Assembly (NCBI GenBank): GCA_041572275.1
Contig: JBFFSQ010000164.1
Span: 1 to 6,657 of the forward strand
DNA from: JBFFSQ01 sp041572275
Lineage (GTDB): Bacteria; Pseudomonadota; Gammaproteobacteria; SZUA-229
Direction of reading: 5' to 3'
DNA length: 6,657 nt
Numbering within the stretch: the stretch's first letter is position 1; every line of letters starts with the position of its first letter. The notes beneath the pieces were generated by a model. The model had not been told where the DNA came from, did no database searches, and saw only the letters and a program-made list of their open reading frames with translations. Below, in pieces: positions 1 through 4,927 of this stretch. The translations under genes and the position numbers were made by a program.

Positions 1-2
1 GC

Positions 3-53
3 GGTGAGGTTTATGACGCAAACTTTACAGGTGTATTTCCTGGGCTTAAATAG
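3..53 (+). CDS. Possible 3' end of a gene cut by the window edge
   Basis: A short open stretch in frame 3 runs from the left edge to a TAG at 51-53 and encodes about 16 residues ending PGLK. Its codons are mostly purine-first, which suits coding sequence and favours it over the alternative frame 1, which stays open to TGA at 61-63. The fragment is too short to identify. If real, it lies 31 bases upstream of the DUF3147-like gene on the same strand and could share a transcript with it. Confidence 0.3.
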   Translation, partial: GEVYDANFTGVFPGLK

Positions 54-84
54 TCCTGAGTGATGAAATATTTGGGTGGCTAAT

Positions 85-435
85 ATGGCGTATTATTGGT
101 TAAAAATAGTTATTACAACGATTCTGGTAGTGGTTATATCGGAAGTGGCCAAACGAAGTACTCTGGTAGGGGCCATATTAGCATCCATTCCTCTTGTTTC
201 AGTGCTTGCCATGTTATAGCTATATATAGATACCAGGGATGTCGACAAAGTCAGTGCATTGGCCACTAGCGTTTTCTGGCTAGTATTGCCATCACTGGCC
301 TTATTCATATCGCTACCCTTATTAATTCAGCAAGGCATAGGAGTTTACCTAAGCTTAATGCTTTCTATTTTGATCACCATATTCTTGTATTTTGTCATGA
401 TAAATGTGTTAACACATTTTGGATTCAGGCTATGA
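85..435 (+). pseudogene. DUF3147-like membrane protein gene interrupted by an in-frame amber codon
   Basis: Reading from ATG at 85 (GGGTGG at 74-79 is a weak ribosome site) gives MAYYWLKIV, then SEVAKRSTLVGAILASIPL, a TAG at 217-219, and then continuous sequence including FWLVLPSLALFISLPLL to a TGA at 433-435. With codon 45 read through, the product is 116 residues with about four hydrophobic segments, the usual size and pattern of the small DUF3147 inner-membrane proteins, whose function is unknown. From memory of the family, the interrupted position (AML-x-LY) is normally Trp; TGG to TAG is a single change at 218. The rest of the frame is intact, so the lesion is recent or a sequencing error. 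The end overlaps the next gene by ATGA, which implies translational coupling. Confidence 0.8.
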
Positions 436-872
436 AAAAATTACTTGTTATGCTCTTGTTTGCATCAGTCTTTTCATCAGTGTTTGCTGTCGATATGTCA
501 GCTGAACAGTTGGTTGCCAGCAAAAAGAAAGCTGATATGACATATCGTCAGCTGATGGAAATGATGGGAGAAGCATCTTCTTTAATTCATGAAGGCCTTA
601 TACGTCAGAATAAGCAGATGATAGAGCAGGGTGCGAATTATATTCTGAATCACCCTGCGCCTAAGCATAAACCATGGATGATAATGAAGGAATCAGATCA
701 GAATGAATTTAAACAAAGTTTATTGGCGTTTGACAAGATTCTTGATATGCATGCATCTATTACGCTTTCTGCCGCAATGAGTGATAAATGGGAGGTAGCT
801 TCGAATGCAGCATTTGATTTAACAAAATCTTGTATTCAGTGTCATGCTATGTGGAAAGACAAAGTAAATTAG
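432..872 (+). CDS. Cytochrome c'-like exported monoheme protein
   Basis: The 146-residue product begins with a clear Sec signal peptide (MKKLLVMLLFASVFSSVFA, cleavage near residue 19-20). The mature part looks entirely helical, and the single heme motif CIQCH (C134, C137, H138) lies eight residues from the C-terminus. A heme at the extreme C-terminal end of a helical domain of about 125 residues is the layout of the cytochrome c'/c556 four-helix family, in which the His is the proximal ligand and roles include gas binding, nitrosative stress defence or electron transfer. No specific role can be read here. The start overlaps the DUF3147-like frame by ATGA and has only a weak ribosome site (GGA at 421-423), so expression may depend on translation of the upstream gene, which carries a nonsense codon. 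An unusual run of Met and Lys lies near residues 75-85. Confidence 0.8.
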   Translation: MKKLLVMLLFASVFSSVFAVDMSAEQLVASKKKADMTYRQLMEMMGEASSLIHEGLIRQNKQMIEQGANYILNHPAPKHKPWMIMKESDQNEFKQSLLAFDKILDMHASITLSAAMSDKWEVASNAAFDLTKSCIQCHAMWKDKVN

Positions 873-890
873 AATTATTTTCTAGTTGAG

Positions 891-912
891 TGAGTTTCAG
901 ATCTGAAACTCA
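891..912. repeat. Perfect 22-base palindrome, possible terminator hairpin or operator
   Basis: TGAGTTTCAG followed by ATCTGAAACTCA reads the same on both strands. As RNA it would form a nine-pair stem closed by GATC. It lies 18 bases after the stop of the cytochrome c'-like gene, where a terminator would be expected, but no T-run follows directly, so it is not a textbook intrinsic terminator. A dimeric regulator site is the alternative. Confidence 0.55.
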
Positions 913-1104
913 GACTTCTTGGTCTTTCATCTACCAAATTATTACCAGGACAATACCTAGTGCCTGTATCTATGCGGGTTTGAGTAGATAGCAGAGGTTT
1001 AGCGGAAAAACCTCCACAGGGCAAAATTAAACGGTTTTTTACTAAAAATGTATGAATTCTGCGTTAATTACCATTAAATGTGTTTATTAGCTAAGCATAG
1101 TTTT

Positions 1105-1122
1105 ACAGATTATAGTATCTGT
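1105..1122. promoter_or_regulatory. Inverted repeat around a TATAGT box, candidate operator
   Basis: ACAGAT, TATAGT, ATCTGT: six-base perfect arms flank a -10-like hexamer in the AT-rich region about 125 bases upstream of the Cys/His-rich protein gene. The arrangement would let a dimeric regulator cover a promoter, but no good -35 is placed 16-18 bases upstream. This is a suggestion from sequence shape only. Confidence 0.2.
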
Positions 1123-1246
1123 TAATAAAAAATATTTAGTTGCTTTGAACTGAACGATGAGGTTAATGTCTATTAATATTAGTAAGCTTGCACTAGACGA
1201 CTATCAGTTTCACAAAAACGGCTCTGTTTAGAACGTGGAAACAAAA

Positions 1247-1642
1247 ATGACAAGACGGGCAAGAAAAATAATATCTATCTTAATGACGTTAATGCTTATA
1301 TTTACGCCATTAGAGAGTGTGTATGCCGGTCAGGAACATAACTGTGACAATTCAGATGTTGCATCGAATACAGAGCATCAGCATTCCAATTATAATGTAG
1401 TCCAAGATCATCATGGGCAGGAACTAACTGTAGTACCAGATTCCAGGTGTGCGTTCTGCGCGGATAAACAGTGCTGCTGTGATAGTAGTAGTTGCTCATG
1501 TATAGGAGCAACCAGTATGTTTGCCCAGTCGGTACTTGGATTCAAGTTAAATCCTAATCTCTTATCTTCAAGCATTCCTTTCTACCGTGTACACCATATT
1601 CACTATGATGCTGCACCTCTATTAAGGCCACCCATCGCCTAA
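1247..1642 (+). CDS. Exported Cys/His-rich small protein, probable metal binder
   Basis: The 131-residue product has a strong signal peptide (basic MTRRARK, hydrophobic core, cleavage likely after VYA at residue 27). The mature part carries eight Cys (33, 68, 71, 76-78, 83, 85), seven of them clustered in CAFCADKQCCCDSSSCSC, and eight His in EHQH, DHHG and HHIHY. The C-terminal tail ends LLRPPIA. Small exported proteins with Cys/His clusters and an RPP tail occur beside copper and other heavy-metal resistance genes (DUF2946/CopL/CzcI-like), so soft-metal binding in the periplasm is a reasonable inference. The start at 1247 is preferred because GTGGAA (1235-1240) gives a ribosome site six bases away; an in-frame GTG at 1235 would add four residues but lacks such a site. 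It could instead be a disulfide-rich protein with no metal. Confidence 0.7.
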   Translation: MTRRARKIISILMTLMLIFTPLESVYAGQEHNCDNSDVASNTEHQHSNYNVVQDHHGQELTVVPDSRCAFCADKQCCCDSSSCSCIGATSMFAQSVLGFKLNPNLLSSSIPFYRVHHIHYDAAPLLRPPIA

Positions 1643-1658
1643 GTCTTCAGGCTTATAG

Positions 1659-1678
1659 TGTGTAGGCATGCCTTCACA
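1659..1678. repeat. Near-perfect 20-base palindrome after the Cys/His-rich gene
   Basis: TGTG, T, AGGCATGCCT, T, CACA: a perfect ten-base palindrome core (1664-1673) is extended by matching four-base arms, with one T/T mismatch on each side of the core. It starts 17 bases past the stop of the Cys/His-rich protein gene and about 175 bases before the porin start. It may be part of a transcription end or an operator for the porin cluster. No T-run follows, so a simple terminator is doubtful. Confidence 0.35.
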
Positions 1679-1853
1679 TCTGCCAGGGTTTAGTTGTAGT
1701 TATTTGTGGTCAAAGAAATGTAATTATATCTGTATGTTTGTACGTTCTTAATAAAATAATCGTGCATGACCTGGACTCGTCTTTGCCTTCTACACTACAA
1801 GCCTGATCTTTCTCCGAGCATTTTATACCTTACGTAAATATGGAGATGGGTTC

Positions 1854-3065
1854 ATGAGAAAACTATTTAACAACAAATCGGTTGCACTAGTGTCGTTAGT
1901 TTCGATATTGGTTCCGTCGATGGGTTATACATCCAGTGAGCTGGATGAATTGAGGCAGGAAGTAGAAAACCTTAGAAATGAAGTAGCCGAGGCTAATGAA
2001 TGGAGGCAGTCGAATACATTGATCCATTTAGCGGGCTATGCTGACATGGGATATGTAAACAGCGATACACCTGGTGACGATGGTAGTTTTAACGTAGGTA
2101 CTTTTTCACCGATTTTCCATTATCAGTATCGTGATCTGGTTATGCTTGAGGCCGAGCTTGAGCTGAAAATTGAAGATGACGCTGGAACAGATATTGCGCT
2201 TGAGTATTTAACTGTTGACTGGTTTGTTAATGACCATTTGGTCTTGCTAGCAGGAAAATTTTTAAGTCCAATCGGACAATTCAGACAAAATCTTCATCCT
2301 TCATGGATCAATAAATTGCCCTCAGCGCCGCCGGGTTTTGGACATGATGGTGCCGCGCCCGTATCTGATCTTGGGGTACAGGGTAGAGGTGGGTTCCATA
2401 TTGGTAAAATGAAGGCGACTTATGCAATCTATATGGGCAATGGACCGGAACTGAAAGCTGAAATTGAACCTGAAGCTGGGGATTCGACTGTAATCGACGC
2501 TATTGAGCTCGATGGTGTGGAAGCCGAGGCATTTGGTGTCGATAGGGACGGTAAAAAAGTTATTGGCGGTCGTTTTTCGGTTTTCCCTAGTCCGGAATTA
2601 GAAATCGGGCTGTCTCTTCTAACAGGTAAAGCAACCGTCACTGAATTTGAAGCTGGCGAGTTTACAGGTGTAGAACCTTCCTTAGGTAGTGAGCCAGCAC
2701 GTAATTATGATGTGAGCGGTGTTGATTTTTCCTGGCGTAATCCATCAATGGAAGTACGAGGTGAATATGCCAATACTGAAGTAGCTGAGGCTGTTAGTAG
2801 TAATTCACCCGAAGCTGCCGAGTGGACAGCATATTATCTTCAATACGCGTATCAATTCCTGAATGGTAAATACGAAGTTGCTATTCGTTATAGCGATTTT
2901 AATTCGCCGCATGCAAGTGCGGATCAGGAACAAGTGGCTCTTGGTCTGAATCGACTGTTTTCAAATAACTTTATTGGAAAATTGGCATTAGAAAGTAATG
3001 ACAATCAGAATGCTGGACGAGATGCCGATGATCGATGGTTGGTACAACTGAGTTACGGGTTTTAG
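1854..3065 (+). CDS. Outer-membrane porin with N-terminal coiled coil
   Basis: The 403-residue product has a signal peptide (basic MRKLFNNK, then a hydrophobic segment ending around residue 25), a short heptad-like coiled coil (SELDELRQEVENLRNEV, about residues 27-50), and then a beta-rich domain of alternating polar and aromatic strands such as HLAGYADMGYV and WLVQLSYGF. The last residue is Phe, the usual outer-membrane beta-barrel insertion signal. Size and layout fit trimeric porins of the OprO/P or DcaP-like kind, where the coiled coil sits in the periplasm. Substrate cannot be read; the acidic stretch around residues 200-230 does not look like an anion-selective loop. The start is set by GGAG at 1842-1845, eight bases ahead. 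The small cytochrome gene follows 11 bases after the stop, so the two are very likely one operon. Confidence 0.85.
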   Translation: MRKLFNNKSVALVSLVSILVPSMGYTSSELDELRQEVENLRNEVAEANEWRQSNTLIHLAGYADMGYVNSDTPGDDGSFNVGTFSPIFHYQYRDLVMLEAELELKIEDDAGTDIALEYLTVDWFVNDHLVLLAGKFLSPIGQFRQNLHPSWINKLPSAPPGFGHDGAAPVSDLGVQGRGGFHIGKMKATYAIYMGNGPELKAEIEPEAGDSTVIDAIELDGVEAEAFGVDRDGKKVIGGRFSVFPSPELEIGLSLLTGKATVTEFEAGEFTGVEPSLGSEPARNYDVSGVDFSWRNPSMEVRGEYANTEVAEAVSSNSPEAAEWTAYYLQYAYQFLNGKYEVAIRYSDFNSPHASADQEQVALGLNRLFSNNFIGKLALESNDNQNAGRDADDRWLVQLSYGF

Positions 3066-3069
3066 GAGA
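3064..3069 (+). promoter_or_regulatory. Ribosome binding site overlapping the porin stop
   Basis: AGGAGA begins inside the porin TAG stop. Its GGAG core lies eight bases before ATG at 3077 but only two before ATG at 3071, so 3077 is the likelier start of the small cytochrome. Overlap with the porin stop suggests coupled translation. Confidence 0.7.
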
Positions 3070-3076
3070 TATGATC

Positions 3077-3352
3077 ATGAAATATACGTTCAATAAATCT
3101 AAATTATTAATAATTTTAATAATGATGTTAAGTGGTGGAAACATTGTAGCTGGAGAGTTTCCCGAAAAGGGTGACATGGTTAAGGGCGCAAAAAGCTGGT
3201 CGGATAACTGTATGCGTTGTCACAATTTAAGAGATGCAAGTGAATTACGTGATGATCAGTGGATAACTACGGTATTTCACATGCGTGTTCGGAGTGGACT
3301 AACAGGTCAGGAGGCTAGAGATATTATAACGTTTTTACAAAATAGCAACTAA
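3077..3352 (+). CDS. Very small exported monoheme cytochrome c
   Basis: The 91-residue product has a signal peptide (MKYTFNKSKLLIILIMMLSG, cleavage likely after NIVA at residue 25) and a mature part of only about 66 residues. It contains CMRCH (C45, C48, H49) and, 20 residues later, M69 in the FHMRVRSGLT segment as a likely sixth heme ligand, then a C-terminal helix EARDIITFLQ. This is a compact class I cytochrome c fold, close to the lower size limit. It should carry electrons in the periplasm. It lies between the porin and the Met-rich protein gene, with gaps of 11 and 26 bases, so all three are probably cotranscribed. In-frame ATGs at 3035 (inside the porin gene) and 3071 are less likely starts. 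Confidence 0.85.
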   Translation: MKYTFNKSKLLIILIMMLSGGNIVAGEFPEKGDMVKGAKSWSDNCMRCHNLRDASELRDDQWITTVFHMRVRSGLTGQEARDIITFLQNSN

Positions 3353-3365
3353 TTAATGATTTGAC

Positions 3366-3370
3366 AGGAG
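3366..3370 (+). promoter_or_regulatory. Ribosome binding site fixing the Met-rich protein start
   Basis: AGGAG lies eight bases before ATG at 3379. An in-frame TTG at 3361 would place this site inside the gene and is rejected as the start. Confidence 0.7.
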
Positions 3371-3378
3371 TAATCAAT

Positions 3379-3825
3379 ATGAATATCCAAGTAATTAAAT
3401 CAGTTTTGTTTGCACTTATTTTACCGATCGCGAGTGTGTCTTTAGCAGATGATATGAATCATATGAATATGATGAATGATAACTTCAATGCGACTATGGA
3501 AAAGGCACAAGGCATGGTGATGAAAATGGGAAAAGAAAATAGTATGGATAGAAAAAAACAATATATGGATAACCATATGGAAAACATGAAAGAAATGATG
3601 GAAATGATGAATAGCATGATGAAAGCGAGCGATAACCAGGTAATGATGATGAATCAAATGTCTGACTGCCAGAATATGCAGGGAAAAGGTCAAAAACAGG
3701 GAGCTATTATGCAAATGATGGGAGGAATAATGGATAGATCTGAGATGATGAATAAGCGTATGGACATGATGCATGGGATGATGCAGCAGATGCTTCAACA
3801 CATGGATCAAATAGAACCTAAATAG
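3379..3825 (+). CDS. Exported methionine-rich protein, candidate copper binder
   Basis: The 148-residue product has a signal peptide (MNIQVIKSVLFALILPIASV, cleavage likely after SLA at residue 23). The mature part of about 125 residues has 36 Met (about 29%), mostly as MM pairs, MxM and MxxM motifs: MNHMNMM near residues 26-32, KEMMEMMNSMM at 71-81, VMMMNQM at 88-94, MQMM at 111-114 and MDMMHGMMQQM at 128-138. It has a single Cys (97) and few aromatic residues. Met clusters of this kind bind Cu(I) in periplasmic copper proteins, so copper binding is a fair inference, but I do not recognise the family. Spacing of Met every three to four residues would fit amphipathic helices with one Met-lined face. 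It ends the porin/cytochrome run and is followed by a hairpin. Confidence 0.8.
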   Translation: MNIQVIKSVLFALILPIASVSLADDMNHMNMMNDNFNATMEKAQGMVMKMGKENSMDRKKQYMDNHMENMKEMMEMMNSMMKASDNQVMMMNQMSDCQNMQGKGQKQGAIMQMMGGIMDRSEMMNKRMDMMHGMMQQMLQHMDQIEPK

Positions 3826-3838
3826 GTATCAGTAGCAG

Positions 3839-3862
3839 CCGGGCCAGGGTTTTATGGCCCGG
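3839..3862 (+). terminator. GC-rich hairpin after the Met-rich gene, possible terminator
   Basis: CCGGGCCA and TGGCCCGG form an eight-pair perfect stem around the loop GGGTTTTA. One G-U pair and one A-U pair extend it outward. It begins 14 bases after the stop of the Met-rich gene. Downstream sequence (TTGTTAGTT) is only mildly T-rich, so termination may be partial and the next gene could still receive read-through. Confidence 0.6.
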
Positions 3863-3892
3863 TTGTTAGTTCGGGAATAAGGAGTAAAACCT

Positions 3893-4192
3893 ATGATTAA
3901 CAAACTAAGCATTACTGGGTTGAGTGCCATGTATGTAGTCTCTAGTTGGATTGTTGTATCAGCCAATCCGGTGAACATGCCCATGCGTTTAACGCCGGCC
4001 GCTAACCATATTGAGATTTTGAAAAGTTATCCGCTGGGCACCATGAATAAAATAGCTGTGTTAAGCCATCATGGTAAAGCGGACAAAGAGATTCAGTTGC
4101 CAAATAAGAAAGAAGGATGGTCCTATAACATGGGTATACACCGCACGCCTAAAAGCTATGCCACGCTTAAAAAGCACAGGGTCAGGTCTTGA
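3893..4192 (+). CDS. Unrecognised small exported protein with a repeat-derived C-terminus
   Basis: The start is supported by AAGGAG at 3879-3884, eight bases ahead. The 99-residue product has a hydrophobic N-terminus (about residues 5-24) that could be a signal peptide cleaved near VSA, or a membrane anchor. The rest is basic, with SHHGKADKE, NPVNMPM and RLTPAANHIEIL. No family is recognised. The last residues (R96, V97, R98, S99) and the TGA are encoded by the left arm of a large inverted repeat (4176-4191), so the original C-terminus may have been replaced or truncated by repeat insertion. It follows the Met-rich gene by 67 bases with a hairpin between; its Met and His residues fit the metal theme only loosely. 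Confidence 0.6.
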   Translation: MINKLSITGLSAMYVVSSWIVVSANPVNMPMRLTPAANHIEILKSYPLGTMNKIAVLSHHGKADKEIQLPNKKEGWSYNMGIHRTPKSYATLKKHRVRS

Positions 4193-4225
4193 CTTGTGCT
4201 AGCAAAAGACAAGACCTGACCCTGT
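4176..4225. repeat. Large inverted repeat with 16-base perfect arms
   Basis: ACAGGGTCAGGTCTTG (4176-4191) and CAAGACCTGACCCTGT (4210-4225) are perfect inverted copies around an 18-base loop. The left arm ends the preceding gene and supplies its stop; the whole unit could also act as a transcription terminator hairpin. The GGGTCAGG core is shared with the hairpin at 4542-4590 and resembles the ends of the 52-nt elements nearby, so this is probably one member of a dispersed palindromic repeat family. Confidence 0.75.
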
Positions 4226-4379
4226 TAATTCTTTAGCTTCAAAAAAGCCAGGGGTATTAGCCTCTTATTTCGAACATTCATCGGTATTTGTTCTGGGAAG
4301 TCCTGGCCTAGCCTGGAGCTCTGCTCTGCAACAATAAATTCCGTTACGGAATTGTCACCCGTTACGTTACACAAAAGCT
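4226..4379. other. Non-coding stretch with small palindrome and direct repeats
   Basis: I see no supported gene. It contains AATTCCG/CGGAATT (4337-4343 and 4347-4353, three-base loop) and a direct repeat CCGTTACG (4341-4348 and 4359-4366, 18 bases apart), continuing into GTTAC. These could be the remains of a mobile-element end next to the first 52-nt element. Confidence 0.35.
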
Positions 4380-4431
4380 GGAGTTAGATCACAATTGTTT
4401 CTAATATTAGCGGGATCTGTTATCTGACTCC
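4380..4431 (+). repeat. 52-nt palindromic element, copy 1
   Basis: It begins GGAGTTAGATC and ends TCTGACTCC, with the outer arms pairing over about 11 bases (one T-G wobble, counting the flanking T and A). The interior holds ACAATTGTTT and a perfect ten-base palindrome CTAATATTAG (4401-4410). It aligns without gaps to three other copies. Bases 4386-4408 are identical to 5538-5560. No ORF is present, so it is a non-autonomous MITE- or REP-like unit. Confidence 0.8.
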
Positions 4432-4460
4432 AATTATTCCAGAATGAGAAAGTTGAAGTC

Positions 4461-4480
4461 ACACCCTGACCCAGGTCTTC
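4461..4480. repeat. Fragment resembling the GGGTCAGG repeats
   Basis: ACACCCTGACCCAGGTCTTC joins a right-arm-like CCCTGACCC directly to AGGTCTT, a piece of the left arm seen at 4184-4190. It looks like a partial or rearranged repeat half with no matching arm. The match is short and may be chance. Confidence 0.3.
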
Positions 4481-4541
4481 AGTGATTTGATTTTCTAAAT
4501 AGGGTACGATCTTCAGCAGATATTCAAACACGCAAAAGTAC

Positions 4542-4590
4542 AGGGTCAGGCCTTACATTAGATAAGATGTGAAATGTAAAACCTGACCCT
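4542..4590. repeat. Inverted repeat with 18-base arms (AGGGTCAGG type)
   Basis: The left arm 4542-4559 (AGGGTCAGG, CC, TTACATT) pairs with the right arm 4573-4590 (AATGTAA, AA, CCTGACCCT), with two internal mismatches and a 13-base loop. It shares the outer AGGGTCAGG/CCTGACCCT with the hairpin at 4176-4225, but the inner stem differs, so the two share ends and not the whole sequence. Confidence 0.7.
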
Positions 4591-4650
4591 ATGTAAATAA
4601 AATGATGCCAGAGGGATTAAATGTTGATCAATAGATCACAAGTCATATAA

Positions 4651-4803
4651 TTAATAATAAGTAACAAAAACTAGTAAAGGAATTGCTATACCAAGACGAA
4701 CAAGGATGTATATACCTTGATTTACCATATCATATTCTTCAATGTTGTAATAATCGAGAAGCCTGTTTTGTTGAGTCGGAGAATTACCAATATTATCTGT
4801 CAC
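4651..4803 (-). CDS. Possible 50-residue single-helix membrane protein or gene remnant
   Basis: On the minus strand a GTG at 4803 opens a frame to TAA at 4651-4653. The product starts VTDNIGNSPTQQNRLLDYYN and ends with a hydrophobic, helix-like segment IYILVRLGIAIPLLVFVTYY. A polar head with a C-terminal membrane anchor is protein-like. No good ribosome site precedes the GTG, and a 52-nt element begins 12 bases upstream of it, so this may be the 3' remnant of a gene whose front was lost to repeat insertion. The family is not recognised. Confidence 0.3.
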   Translation of the reverse strand: MTDNIGNSPTQQNRLLDYYNIEEYDMVNQGIYILVRLGIAIPLLVFVTYY

Positions 4804-4814
4804 TAGGGAAAAAT

Positions 4815-4866
4815 GGGGTCAGGGCACAGTTTCCACTAATATTAGAAGCAATTTTGATCTGACCTC
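4815..4866 (-). repeat. 52-nt palindromic element, copy 2 (inverted)
   Basis: Read on the minus strand it begins GAGGTCAGATC and ends CCCTGACCCC, with TCTAATATTAG inside. It aligns gap-free over 52 positions with the other copies and is the only one in the opposite orientation. It lies 61 bases upstream of the methyltransferase start, so it may affect that gene's expression. Confidence 0.8.
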
Positions 4867-4910
4867 AATTATTTTAATACGCTAGATGACATTAATAAGA
4901 ATTCGATAGA

Positions 4911-4917
4911 AAGAGGT
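4911..4917 (+). promoter_or_regulatory. Ribosome binding site for the methyltransferase
   Basis: AAGAGGT lies about ten bases before ATG at 4928. The GTG at 4916 and ATG at 4919 overlap or touch this site and are therefore poorer starts. Confidence 0.55.
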
Positions 4918-4927
4918 GATGACAAAT

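Larger units (their letters stand above)
873..1246. other. Intergenic region between the cytochrome and the Cys/His-rich protein gene
   Basis: I see no convincing gene here on either strand. Besides the palindrome at 891-912, it holds an inverted repeat GAGGTTT/AAACCTC (994-1000 and 1008-1014, seven-base loop) and ACAGAT/ATCTGT (1105-1110 and 1117-1122) around TATAGT. The second half is AT-rich and should contain the promoter of the Cys/His-rich protein gene, but I could not find a -35/-10 pair that clearly stands out, nor a clear MerR-type (CueR-like) spacer palindrome. Confidence 0.5.

Noticed and set aside
93..308. Minus-strand open frame of 71 codons opposite the DUF3147-like gene
   Set aside because: The plus-strand frame matches a known membrane protein pattern over its full length despite one stop codon; the minus frame has no recognisable features.
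1645..1853. Sigma-70 promoter for the porin operon
   Set aside because: Several AT-rich hexamers exist (for example TATATC at 1725-1730), but none pairs with a good -35 at proper spacing, so no promoter is called.
2429..2641. Minus-strand open frame inside the porin gene
   Set aside because: Low-complexity Ser/Pro-rich shadow of a well-supported porin frame.
3361..3378. TTG start adding six residues to the Met-rich protein
   Set aside because: It would put the good AGGAG ribosome site inside the coding region and spoil the basic N-terminus of the signal peptide.
3442..3810. Long minus-strand open frame of 122 codons, extremely His-rich
   Set aside because: It is the shadow of the Met-rich gene: ATG codons read as CAT (His) on the opposite strand. 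The plus strand has a signal peptide and ribosome site; the minus frame has neither.
4362..4552. Minus-strand open stretch of about 63 codons across copy 1 of the 52-nt element
   Set aside because: It has no ATG start, no ribosome site, is bounded by repeats and crosses an element shared with other sites, so it is best explained as chance.
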